NCBI RefSeq assembly: GCF_025947305.1
Contig: NZ_CP110009.1
Span: 62,001-126,000, forward strand
Length of the DNA: 64,000 bases
Reading direction: 5' to 3'
Origin: Flavobacterium sp. N3904
GTDB taxonomy: Bacteria; Bacteroidota; Bacteroidia; Flavobacteriales; Flavobacteriaceae
The translations under genes and the position numbers were made by a program. Position 1 is the stretch's first letter. Every line of letters starts with the position of its first letter. This document shows, one piece after another, positions 1-7,789 of the stretch. Below the pieces are notes generated by a model. That model made no database searches, was not told the origin of the DNA, and saw only the letters and a list, made by a program, of their open reading frames with translations.

Positions 1-349
1 GCTATAAGTCATAATGATATCTTTTCAATGTTATATGGCATTTTTTTTTATTATTTTAAAATAAAAAAGCCATAATAATAAGTGAGTTATTTTTTTGTGT
101 TGCAAATCTAATAATTAAAGATGAGAATTAAAAAAAATTTAATAGAAGTCGCCTTTTTGAAAATTATTATTGCAAAATTAAAGATTTCGATGCGATAAAA
201 TAAGAAAAAATCATGTTTTAGCCTTTTATTTTAAATATTATACAAATAAAAATTTTAATTTTAACAAATAGAAAAAATAATGTTAAAACAAAAAGTGCTA
301 CATTCTTATTAGAACATAGCACTTTTCAGTAATTTATTATTTTTTCCTT
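1..349. other. AT-rich left edge without a gene
   Basis: No open reading frame of convincing length or composition is visible on either strand. The stretch is very AT-rich. It holds a loose hairpin (TATGGC at 34-39 against GCCATA at 69-74, with A/T runs between) and, at its right end, the terminator of the MoxR gene. The hairpin has no T-run on either side, so I do not call it a terminator. Confidence 0.6.
291..326 (-). terminator. Intrinsic terminator after the MoxR gene
   Basis: AAAAGTGCTA (291-300) and TAGCACTTTT (317-326) form a perfect 10-bp stem with a 16-nt loop. Read on the minus strand the stem is followed by TTTTTGTTTT. It lies 24 nt beyond the MoxR stop codon. Confidence 0.8.
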
Positions 350-1303
350 TTAAATTAGCTTTCCAATTATCATTTCCTCAGTCACTCCTTCGGCGTCAGC
401 TTTGTAATTTTTAATAATTCGGTGTCGCAAAATACCAACCGCCACAGCCTTTACATCTTCAATATCCGGTGAAAACTTTCCGTGAAAAGCAGCATTGGCT
501 TTGGCCGCCAAAATCAAATTCTGTGAAGCCCTTGGGCCTGCACCCCAATCTAGATAATTTTTAACAAATTCATTCGAAAGCGCGTTATCGGGACGGGTTT
601 TACTTACCAATGTTACGGCATATTCTACAACATTATCCGCTACAGGAATACGACGAATCAAATGCTGAAAATCGATTATCTCCTGCGCTGTAAACAATGC
701 ATTTACAGTAGCACTTGAATCTGCAGTTGTGCGTTTTACCACCTGTACCTCTTCTTCAAACGAAGGATATTCCAATTTTATGGCAAACATAAAACGGTCC
801 AATTGTGCTTCGGGCAAAGGATAAGTTCCTTCTTGCTCGATTGGATTTTGGGTTGCCAACACAAAATAAGGCAAACTCAATTTATGATTTGCTCCCGCAA
901 TAGTAACCGAACGTTCTTGCATCGCTTCTAATAAGGCAGCTTGCGTTTTTGGAGGTGTTCTATTTATTTCATCTGCCAGAATAATATTCGAAAATATTGG
1001 TCCTTTTATAAATTTAAACTGTCTATTTTCGTCCAAAATTTCACTTCCAAGAATATCTGAAGGCATTAAATCCGGAGTGAACTGAATTCTCTTAAAATCC
1101 AATCCCAAAGCCTGCGCCAAAGTGTTTACCAATAATGTTTTTGCTAATCCAGGAACACCCACTAACAAGGCATGTCCTCCAGAAAAAATACAAAGCAAAA
1201 TTTGATCTACAACTGCTTCTTGGCCAACAATTATTTTTGCAATTTCTTTTTTTAGTTCGTTACGTTTTTGAACCAAATTCTGTATTGCTGTTACATCCGA
1301 CAT
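350..1303 (-). CDS. MoxR-family AAA+ ATPase
   Basis: A 317-residue cytoplasmic AAA+ chaperone-like ATPase. The Walker A motif GVPGLAKT is at residues 49-56 and the Walker B DEINR at 111-115, followed by the TPPKTQAALLEAMQE stretch typical of the MoxR family; the C-terminal lid domain is complete. MoxR proteins usually help mature metal centres or protein complexes and are often next to vWA-domain genes. None is visible here, and the gene is followed by a terminator. It lies downstream of the SurA-like gene on the same strand, with a hairpin between them, so it may depend partly on read-through. The exact client is unknown. The ATG start at 1301-1303 fits the family length. Confidence 0.92.
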   Translation of the reverse strand: MSDVTAIQNLVQKRNELKKEIAKIIVGQEAVVDQILLCIFSGGHALLVGVPGLAKTLLVNTLAQALGLDFKRIQFTPDLMPSDILGSEILDENRQFKFIKGPIFSNIILADEINRTPPKTQAALLEAMQERSVTIAGANHKLSLPYFVLATQNPIEQEGTYPLPEAQLDRFMFAIKLEYPSFEEEVQVVKRTTADSSATVNALFTAQEIIDFQHLIRRIPVADNVVEYAVTLVSKTRPDNALSNEFVKNYLDWGAGPRASQNLILAAKANAAFHGKFSPDIEDVKAVAVGILRHRIIKNYKADAEGVTEEMIIGKLI

Positions 1304-1321
1304 TTTATATTTTTTTAATTA

Positions 1322-1363
1322 AAAAAGGGTTAGTACTATGAAAACATAAAACTAACCCTTTTT
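1322..1363 (-). terminator. Terminator between the SurA-like gene and the MoxR gene
   Basis: AAAAAGGGTTAGT (1322-1334) and ACTAACCCTTTTT (1351-1363) form a 13-bp stem with a 16-nt loop, with T-rich flanks on both sides. On the minus strand it follows the SurA-like stop at 1380 and ends only about 20 nt before the MoxR start codon, which leaves almost no room for a separate MoxR promoter. It may act as a leaky terminator. Confidence 0.75.
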
Positions 1364-1379
1364 ATTTATTTAATGAAAA

Positions 1380-2807
1380 TTATTTTTTCAACCAGTTATT
1401 TGTAAAAGGGCAATCTCTATATTCACCCAAAACTTTAATATAGGTATCTTTTATTTTGGCATCAAACCATTTTCCAATAGCCTGAATTTGTTTTTCTTTC
1501 AAAGCCAAATCTTTAATTTTGATGTAATCTTTAGCATAATCAGCCGTGTGCTCATCGATTCTATTGGTTACAATCATAATTTTATAATCTTTCTTACCTT
1601 GATTATCTTCAAGAAAAGGCATAGAAATTTCGTTGTCTTTTAAATTGGAAACCTGAGTATATAGTGACGGATCCATTTTTGTCAATTCAAATCGGGTATC
1701 TTGCGTCTTAGGATTTACAAGGGCTCCACCATTTGCTCTCGTTTCTTTTTCATCAGATGTTGTTCTGGCGGCTTCCGCAAAAGTGATTTCTTTGTTTAAG
1801 ATTTTATTTCTAATCAAGGTAATTTTTTCCTTCGCTTCTTTCAAAGCATCTGGCGAAAATGTTGGTGAAATCAATATATGTCTCAATTCAACTTCTTGAC
1901 CTTTTATTTTTTCAACATAAATAATATGATATCCAAAAGTAGTTTCAAAAGGTTCTGAGATCTCGCCTTCGGCAAGACTAAAAGCGACATCTTTAAATTC
2001 TTTTACAAATGGGGTTCTCCTTGTCATTTTATAATACCCACCATTCTTACTGGAACCTGGATCTTCTGAATACAAAACTGCTTTGGTCGCAAAACTCGCG
2101 CCTTCCTTACATTCTTTTCGGAATGCATTGAGTTTGTCAATTACTTTTTGCTTATCCGCATCGGTAAGTTTTGGCTTGATAACAATTTGAGCAACTTCCA
2201 ATTCAGCTCCAAAAACGGGTAAATCTGCTGTTGGTATTTTTTTATAGAATTCACGAACTTCTTCAGGTGTGATTTCGACTTTATCTATAATTTTTTTTCT
2301 CATTTCTTCAGTCAGCTTTTGCTCTTTCAAAACATCAAAGAAATAAGTTCTAAATTCTTCCTCAGAATCCTTTTGATAATACTTTACCACTTTATCCATA
2401 GAACCTATTTGTTCTACCATATAGTTTAGTCTTTCATCCATCATCCCTTTTACTTCGGCATCACTTACTATAATACTGTCTTGAACCGCCTGATGGGCAT
2501 ACAATTTATCTTCTAGCAGACTTCCCAGAATCTGGCATCTTGTAATATCTTTTATTGAACCACCGCGACTGCTAATTTCTAAAAAGGATTTATCAATATC
2601 CGAATCCAAAACAATATAATCACCAACAGTTGCTACCACTCCATCCACTTTCAATCTTTTGCCAGATGGCTCAACCGCTTTAATGGCAACCACACTATCT
2701 TTTATAATTTCTTGAGCATGCATTAATAAAGGTGAGATAAAGCAAAGAAATAATGTAACAACAACCTTATTCACCAAGGATTTCATTCTGACTGTTTTTA
2801 AAGACAT
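1380..2807 (-). CDS. SurA-like periplasmic peptidyl-prolyl isomerase (two PpiC domains)
   Basis: An exported parvulin-type prolyl cis-trans isomerase, probably a chaperone for outer-membrane proteins. I take the ATG at 2805-2807, which gives 475 residues. A longer frame exists to 2891, but its extra 28 residues do not look like protein, and the signal peptide (KSLVNKVVVTLFLCFIS, ending LLMHAQ) begins soon after this ATG; 2786 is a second possible start. After the signal come a SurA-type N-terminal helical region, a first parvulin domain (ELEVAQIVIKPK to FGYHIIYVEK) and a second (VELRHILISP onward). The C-terminal 60 residues are lysine-rich. The family role is well known; the gene name surA is plausible but not proven for this paralogue. 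Confidence 0.88.
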   Translation of the reverse strand: MSLKTVRMKSLVNKVVVTLFLCFISPLLMHAQEIIKDSVVAIKAVEPSGKRLKVDGVVATVGDYIVLDSDIDKSFLEISSRGGSIKDITRCQILGSLLEDKLYAHQAVQDSIIVSDAEVKGMMDERLNYMVEQIGSMDKVVKYYQKDSEEEFRTYFFDVLKEQKLTEEMRKKIIDKVEITPEEVREFYKKIPTADLPVFGAELEVAQIVIKPKLTDADKQKVIDKLNAFRKECKEGASFATKAVLYSEDPGSSKNGGYYKMTRRTPFVKEFKDVAFSLAEGEISEPFETTFGYHIIYVEKIKGQEVELRHILISPTFSPDALKEAKEKITLIRNKILNKEITFAEAARTTSDEKETRANGGALVNPKTQDTRFELTKMDPSLYTQVSNLKDNEISMPFLEDNQGKKDYKIMIVTNRIDEHTADYAKDYIKIKDLALKEKQIQAIGKWFDAKIKDTYIKVLGEYRDCPFTNNWLKK

Positions 2808-3527
2808 TTTATATAATTTATATATTATTTTACAGGATATATATTGATTTAAAAAATCACAAATAACTACAAACAAGCACTTTAGTTGCAAATTTATTTA
2901 ATTATCCGTTTTTTAAGCATTAAAAAGCATTTATCCTACAAAAAATAACTACCATTTACAAAACTTAAAGCGAACAAAAATAACAATTCGATTGCATTAA
3001 ACAAGTTTCCCTACTAGTATTAACAAAAAATTATTAAGTTCCTAAATGGTCACTAATGCATTGATTGTAATTCGGAAATCAAATGCTTCTTTAAAATTGA
3101 AAAATCATTAATAATCTTAAAAAAATTTGCGAATTTAAATTTCACTCGATTTGGTTATTTTTTAAGGAATTAGCATTTAAAAAAAACATAAAATATCGTA
3201 TTCTTATTATTTTATTTAAAAATCATTTTTTGCATTTTTAAATAATTAATAAAAAATAAGCATTTTAATAATTATTCGAAAAAAGCAACTTTTAAGAACC
3301 ATTATTAAGACTGATTTACAACAACTTATAAACACTACATCGTTATAGTTTTGCTTTGAAATAAAAAATTTACAAACAATAGTGTTTTTTAAATACATTC
3401 GCTACAGCATAAATATAAATACATCGTTTTCAGTAATTTATAATTTAAAATAATGACTAAAAATTAAGCCTATTTATATTCAGCTAAAAATAATTAACAC
3501 CAATTAACCAACTAAATTTACCAGATT
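2808..3527. other. Long AT-rich divergent intergenic region
   Basis: About 720 bp between the divergent SurA-like and amylase genes, with no credible gene. On the minus strand a TAAATTTG box (2889-2896) could be the -7 element of the SurA-like gene. On the plus strand TAGTTTTG (3346-3353) could be the -7 element for the amylase, about 175 nt before its start. Neither has a clear TTG at the right distance. The length suggests room for activator binding or a small RNA, but I see no specific structure. Confidence 0.45.
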
Positions 3528-4970
3528 ATGAAAAAACCAAATTTTAAAATGTACGCATTATGTGCATTATTAGTCGGGCTTTATTCCTGTAATTCATCGG
3601 ATGAAGCCACTACTAATAGCATTGAAACCGCACGTGAATTCAAAATCATCAATGTCACGACACATGATGGCCGCCCTTTTAGTACAGGAAAAACAAGTTC
3701 TTCAATTACAGGAAAATATGTCGACAATCCTGGCGGGGGCGTTATGATGCAAGCCTTTTATTGGGATGTTCCAGCAGGTGGAAACTGGTGGAATACAGTA
3801 GGAACAAAAGTTGTAGCATGGGGAAATGCAGGAATTGGTTCCATCTGGCTACCTCCTGTGTCAAAAGCACAAAATGGAGCTTTCTCAATGGGATATGATC
3901 CAACAGATTATTTTGACTTTGGAGATTATAATCAAAATGGAACTGTAGAAACTCGTTTTGGATCTAAAGCCGAACTGGTAAGCTTAATAACAAAAGCACA
4001 CGCAGAAAACATAAAAGTGTACGCCGATATTGTAATCAACCACAATAGTGGCGGACAATTAGAAAACAATCCATTTACAGGAACCCAAACCTATACTAAC
4101 TTCACGGGTGTTGCTTCAGGAAAATTCAAAAGAACTAGTGCCGATTTTTACAAAAATTCATTCGGGAATAACGATGAAGGTTCTTTTGGAGGATTTCCGG
4201 ATTTATGTCATGCTGCACCAAATGTACAAGACTGGTTATGGAAAAGAACCGATGGTGTAGGTAAATACTATAAAAACACAATGAAATTTGATGGATGGAG
4301 ATTTGACTATGTAAAAGGTTTTGGATCATGGGTAATAAAAGACTGGAATACAAACGTAGGCGGATTTTCTGTTGGTGAATTATGGGATTCAAATGTAAAT
4401 ATCCTAAACAATTGGGCTAATGCAGCAAATAGTTCAGTATTTGATTTTGCTTGTTATTACAAAATGAATGACGCTTTTGACGGCAACAATCTAAACTTAT
4501 TGACAGATGACATGATGTGGAAAAGAAATCCATACAAAGCAGTCACATTTGTAACCAATCACGATACAGATGAAATTTGGGCCAAAGAATTAGCTTATGC
4601 ATATATACTTACCCACGAAGGTTATCCGACAATTTTCTACAGAGACTATGAAGAATGGCTTAATAAAGCAAAATTGAACAATCTAATTTGGATTCATAAC
4701 AACAAAGCGACAGGAAATACATCAATATTATATGCCGATAATGATGAATATGTTGCAAGAAGAAACGGCTACAATGGCAATCCAGGATTGGTAGTATACA
4801 TCAACAATTCTACATCAACACTAGAAAGATGGATTCAGACCAATTGGGCATCCAAACAAATCAAAGATTTTACAGGAAATTCTACCTGGTATCCTACAAC
4901 CCAAGCAGATCAATGGGTAAAAATACAATGTCCTCCAAAAAGCTACACAGTTTGGTCATTAAATATCTAA
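3528..4970 (+). CDS. Lipoprotein alpha-amylase, GH13 of archaeal (Thermococcales-like) type
   Basis: A 480-residue secreted, lipid-anchored alpha-amylase. The signal peptide ends in the lipobox GLYSC, with the lipidated Cys at 21. The four GH13 regions are clear: I, ADIVINH (166-172); II, GWRFDYVKGF with nucleophile Asp260; III, SVGELWD with acid/base Glu284; IV, FVTNHD with Asp346. The VKGF and GELWD wording, and blocks such as MQAFYWDVP (74-82), SMGYDPTDYFDFG (120-132), TVETRFGSK (139-147) and FYRDYEEWLNK (370-380), closely match my memory of the extracellular amylases of Pyrococcus and Thermococcus (GH13_7) rather than ordinary bacterial amylases. It should cut internal alpha-1,4 bonds of starch or glycogen. 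It stands alone, not beside susC/susD genes. It is followed by its own terminator. Confidence 0.93.
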   Translation: MKKPNFKMYALCALLVGLYSCNSSDEATTNSIETAREFKIINVTTHDGRPFSTGKTSSSITGKYVDNPGGGVMMQAFYWDVPAGGNWWNTVGTKVVAWGNAGIGSIWLPPVSKAQNGAFSMGYDPTDYFDFGDYNQNGTVETRFGSKAELVSLITKAHAENIKVYADIVINHNSGGQLENNPFTGTQTYTNFTGVASGKFKRTSADFYKNSFGNNDEGSFGGFPDLCHAAPNVQDWLWKRTDGVGKYYKNTMKFDGWRFDYVKGFGSWVIKDWNTNVGGFSVGELWDSNVNILNNWANAANSSVFDFACYYKMNDAFDGNNLNLLTDDMMWKRNPYKAVTFVTNHDTDEIWAKELAYAYILTHEGYPTIFYRDYEEWLNKAKLNNLIWIHNNKATGNTSILYADNDEYVARRNGYNGNPGLVVYINNSTSTLERWIQTNWASKQIKDFTGNSTWYPTTQADQWVKIQCPPKSYTVWSLNI

Positions 4971-4991
4971 AACTAAAAGTATAAAAAATTT

Positions 4992-5020
4992 AAAGCTATC
5001 CATTATTGGGTAGCTTTTTT
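4992..5020 (+). terminator. Intrinsic terminator after the amylase gene
   Basis: AAAGCTATCC (4992-5001) pairs with GGGTAGCTTT (5008-5017, one G-T pair) and is followed by TTT, making a T6 run. It lies 21 nt after the stop codon. Confidence 0.8.
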
Positions 5021-5105
5021 GGTTATAGCATAAATTAACATCAAAGAGAAACAAGAAAGACTCCTTTTATTATAAGTATATTTTTCAAATAGCATTTATA
5101 AATAG

Positions 5106-5113
5106 TACTTTTG
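5106..5113 (+). promoter_or_regulatory. Promoter -7 box of prfC
   Basis: TACTTTTG matches the Bacteroidota -7 consensus TAnnTTTG and lies 20 nt before the prfC ATG. No TTG is found 17-23 nt upstream, so the -33 element is weak or absent. Confidence 0.5.
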
Positions 5114-5133
5114 CAAACTATTGAGATAAAAAT

Positions 5134-6723
5134 ATGAGTTTTTTAAAAGAAATACAACGAAGACGCACTTTTGGGATTATATCACATCCTGATGCTGGAA
5201 AAACAACTTTAACTGAAAAATTACTTCTTTTTGGAGGAGCTATTCAAGAAGCAGGTGCCGTAAAAAATAATAAAATAAAAAAGGGAGCAACGAGCGATTT
5301 CATGGAAATTGAACGTCAGAGAGGAATTTCGGTTTCTACTTCTGTTTTGGCCTTTAATTACAAAGAAAAAAAAATAAACATTCTTGACACGCCTGGTCAC
5401 AAGGATTTTGCCGAAGATACCTTTAGAACTTTAACTGCCGTAGACAGTGTAATTGTTGTAATTGACGTTGCAAAAGGAGTCGAAGAGCAAACAGAAAAAT
5501 TGGTAGCCGTATGCAGGATGCGTAAAATTCCAATTATAGTTTTCATCAATAAATTAGACAGAGAAGGAAAAGATGCTTTTGATCTAATGGATGAAGTAGA
5601 ACAAAAATTGGGATTAACCGTAACTCCACTAAGTTTTCCAATAGGAATGGGCTATGACTTTCAGGGAATTTACAATCTTTGGGAACAAAATATAAATCTA
5701 TTCAGTGGTGATAGTCGAAAAAATATTGAAGAAACAATAGCTTTCTCTGATGTTCAAAGTCCTGAATTAGAAAAAATAATTGGTCAAAAACCAGCGGATC
5801 GCTTACGCGAAGAACTAGAATTGATTGACGAAGTATACCCAAAATTTGATCGTCAGGATTATTTAGACGGAAAATTACAACCAGTATTTTTTGGTTCTGC
5901 CTTAAATAATTTTGGAGTGAGAGAACTTCTTGATTGTTTCGTTGCTATTGCGCCATCTCCTAGACCGAAAGATTCTGAAACAAGGCTAGTAGATCCAAAA
6001 GAAGAAAAAATGTCCGGTTTTGTATTTAAAATACACGCCAATATGGATCCAAAACACAGAGATCGATTGGCTTTTATAAAGATTGTTTCTGGAACTTTTG
6101 AAAGAAACAAACCTTATTACCACGTTCGCCAGAAAAAAAACTTAAAATTCTCTAGTCCAAATGCATTTTTTGCCGAAAAGAAAGAAATTGTCGATATTTC
6201 CTATCCGGGGGATATTGTAGGATTGCACGATACGGGGAATTTCAAAATCGGAGATACTTTGACCGAAGGTGAAATCATGAGTTTTAAAGGAATTCCGAGT
6301 TTTTCTCCAGAGCATTTTAGATACATCAATAATGCCGATCCGATGAAAGCCAAACAACTTGACAAAGGGGTAGATCAGTTGATGGATGAAGGGGTAGCTC
6401 AATTATTCACTTTAGAAATGAATAATAGAAAAATAATAGGAACAGTTGGAGCCTTACAATATGAAGTTATCCAATACCGATTAGAACATGAGTATGGCGC
6501 TAAATGTACTTATGAAAACTTCCCGGTTCATAAAGCGTGTTGGGTAAAACCAAATGATCCAAAAAGCGATGAGTTCAAAGAATTTAGACGTATCAAGCAA
6601 AAGTTCCTGGCCCATGACAAATATGGTCAATTAGTATTTCTTGCTGACTCGGACTTCACTATACAAATGACTCAAAATAAATATCCAAATGTAAAATTAT
6701 TTTTTACATCAGAATTTGAATAA
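5134..6723 (+). CDS. prfC: Peptide chain release factor 3 (RF3)
   Basis: A 529-residue translational GTPase that recycles RF1 and RF2 from the ribosome after peptide release. The G-domain motifs are intact: G1 SHPDAGKTT near residue 17, switch I and G2 in the ERQRGISVST stretch, G3 DTPGH, and G4 NKLDRE. Domain II and the RF3-specific C-terminal domain follow. Length and sequence match RF3 rather than EF-G or LepA. It is a single-gene unit with its own promoter box and a strong terminator. The MSFLKEIQRRRTFGIISHPDAG start agrees with the family. Confidence 0.96.
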   Translation: MSFLKEIQRRRTFGIISHPDAGKTTLTEKLLLFGGAIQEAGAVKNNKIKKGATSDFMEIERQRGISVSTSVLAFNYKEKKINILDTPGHKDFAEDTFRTLTAVDSVIVVIDVAKGVEEQTEKLVAVCRMRKIPIIVFINKLDREGKDAFDLMDEVEQKLGLTVTPLSFPIGMGYDFQGIYNLWEQNINLFSGDSRKNIEETIAFSDVQSPELEKIIGQKPADRLREELELIDEVYPKFDRQDYLDGKLQPVFFGSALNNFGVRELLDCFVAIAPSPRPKDSETRLVDPKEEKMSGFVFKIHANMDPKHRDRLAFIKIVSGTFERNKPYYHVRQKKNLKFSSPNAFFAEKKEIVDISYPGDIVGLHDTGNFKIGDTLTEGEIMSFKGIPSFSPEHFRYINNADPMKAKQLDKGVDQLMDEGVAQLFTLEMNNRKIIGTVGALQYEVIQYRLEHEYGAKCTYENFPVHKACWVKPNDPKSDEFKEFRRIKQKFLAHDKYGQLVFLADSDFTIQMTQNKYPNVKLFFTSEFE

Positions 6724-6728
6724 TTTCT

Positions 6729-6777
6729 AAGCATAAAAAAAACGCTAATTTATAAAGTTAGCGTTTTTTTTATGCTT
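6729..6777. terminator. Bidirectional terminator between prfC and a convergent gene
   Basis: A 20-bp perfect inverted repeat (6729-6748 and 6758-6777) with a 9-nt loop. The core is AACGCTAA/TTAGCGTT, flanked by A8 and T8 runs. It can end prfC on the plus strand and the small exported-protein gene on the minus strand. Confidence 0.9.
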
Positions 6778-6806
6778 AAAATGAATTAATTTAACCTTTA
6801 TAAATT

Positions 6807-7172
6807 TTAACAAAACTTAATATTTATCGTTTTTTTCAAAAGTGTTTTAATCAACAAGTGATTAGGTACAGTTCCAGAAATAATGATTTGTTTCTTTGTA
6901 TACATTCCATCACTTGAAATGGTTTTGTTTGGATCTTCTTTTGTACCCATAAACCATAAGATGAAATGAACATTAGAATTTGAAGTAGCAGGAGCTATTG
7001 ATACAGTATCACCTGCTGCAATAGTATTTATTTCCTCAAAATTCTCAGTAGTAACACTTACAACTGTATTTTGTGCAAAAGTAGATGAGTTAGTCAAAAC
7101 AGTGAAAACAAACAGTAAATACAAGCTTACTTTTCTATTCTTACCGTAAATTTTTTCGAAAAAATTATTCAT
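6807..7172 (-). CDS. Small exported protein of unknown function
   Basis: A 121-residue protein starting at the ATG 7170-7172; the frame can be extended three codons to a TTG, which I reject. It has a signal peptide (KVSLYLLFVFTVLTNSSTFAQ, cleaved after AQ). The mature part is about 85 residues, has no cysteines until the terminal one, and carries a run of charged residues near the end (KTLLKKTINIKFC). I do not recognise a family. The middle (ENFEEINTIAAGD, then HFILWFMG) suggests a small beta-rich fold. It is a one-gene unit with a promoter box upstream and a shared terminator downstream. Confidence 0.7.
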   Translation of the reverse strand: MNNFFEKIYGKNRKVSLYLLFVFTVLTNSSTFAQNTVVSVTTENFEEINTIAAGDTVSIAPATSNSNVHFILWFMGTKEDPNKTISSDGMYTKKQIIISGTVPNHLLIKTLLKKTINIKFC

Positions 7173-7211
7173 ACTTTGCAAATTATGGCTTGGTTATGTA
7201 TTAACCGAGCA

Positions 7212-7238
7212 CAAAACTAGTTGAATCACTAATTACAA
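7212..7238 (-). promoter_or_regulatory. Promoter of the small exported-protein gene
   Basis: On the minus strand TTG (7238-7236), a 16-nt spacer and TAGTTTTG (7219-7212). The -7 box fits TAnnTTTG; the spacer is one base shorter than usual. The start codon is 40 nt downstream. Confidence 0.5.
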
Positions 7239-7368
7239 AAAAAAATAGTCGTTGAAATGTAAAAATAGCCGTTTAATTACCTGAATACGTATTCTTAAGT
7301 GTTTTAAAACAAAAAAAGTAGTTAAGATTATAAAATATGTAATTTGTTATTCCAGATTTATAACAAAA

Positions 7369-7400
7369 AAAAAGAGGCTCTATTACTAGAGCCTCTTTTT
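7369..7400 (-). terminator. Terminator at the end of the rpoB-rpoC-DUF3467 unit
   Basis: AAAAAGAGGCTCTA (7369-7382), loop TTAC, TAGAGCCTCTTTTT (7387-7400): a 14-bp perfect stem with T-runs. It lies just beyond the DUF3467 stop on the minus strand and has the shape of a strong terminator. Confidence 0.9.
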
Positions 7401-7410
7401 TACTATTTTA

Positions 7411-7722
7411 TTATGCTTGTCCAGCTGGACCAAAATTTAATGGAATTGGAGGTTGTTCACCTTCTTTAATTTCGCCATGAGCGACTTCAAAACGATGTAC
7501 ATTCTCTCCTATTGCCTTCAACAATCTTTTAGCGTGTTGCGGTGTCAAAACAATCCTTGATTTAACTTTTGCTTTTGGTACACCAGGCATGATACATACA
7601 AAATCCAAAACAAATTCAGACGAAGAATGATTAATTATTGCTAAATTAGAATAAATTCCTTCAGCAATTTTTTCATCCAACTCAATATTAATTTGCTCTT
7701 GTTGTTGTTTAGAATTACTCAT
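7411..7722 (-). CDS. DUF3467 family protein
   Basis: A 103-residue cytoplasmic protein of the DUF3467 family, recognised by the EGIYSNLAIINHSSSEFVLDF block and the LTPQHAKRLLKAIGENV helix. The function is not established. It is the last gene of the minus-strand unit after rpoC, separated from it by 67 nt that contain a hairpin, and is followed by a strong terminator. Its position directly after rpoC recurs in Bacteroidota as far as I recall, which suggests co-expression with RNA polymerase. No signal peptide or membrane segment. Confidence 0.88.
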   Translation of the reverse strand: MSNSKQQQEQINIELDEKIAEGIYSNLAIINHSSSEFVLDFVCIMPGVPKAKVKSRIVLTPQHAKRLLKAIGENVHRFEVAHGEIKEGEQPPIPLNFGPAGQA

Positions 7723-7745
7723 AAATAATTGTTTTATCCAAGATT

Positions 7746-7771
7746 CCCTTTCTGCTTTTCAGCAGAAAGGG
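7746..7771 (-). other. Hairpin between rpoC and the DUF3467 gene
   Basis: CCCTTTCTGC (7746-7755), loop TTTTCA, GCAGAAAGGG (7762-7771): a perfect 10-bp G/C-containing stem. No T-run follows on the minus strand, so it is more likely an RNA-processing or stability hairpin than a terminator. Confidence 0.6.
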
Positions 7772-7789
7772 TTCTATTTGGAAAATGAA

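Noticed and set aside
1135..1341. Plus-strand frame opposite the MoxR gene
   Set aside because: It is the complement of a conserved coding region, has unlikely composition and no start context.
2808..2891. N-terminal extension of the SurA-like protein
   Set aside because: The extra residues precede the signal peptide and do not look like protein.
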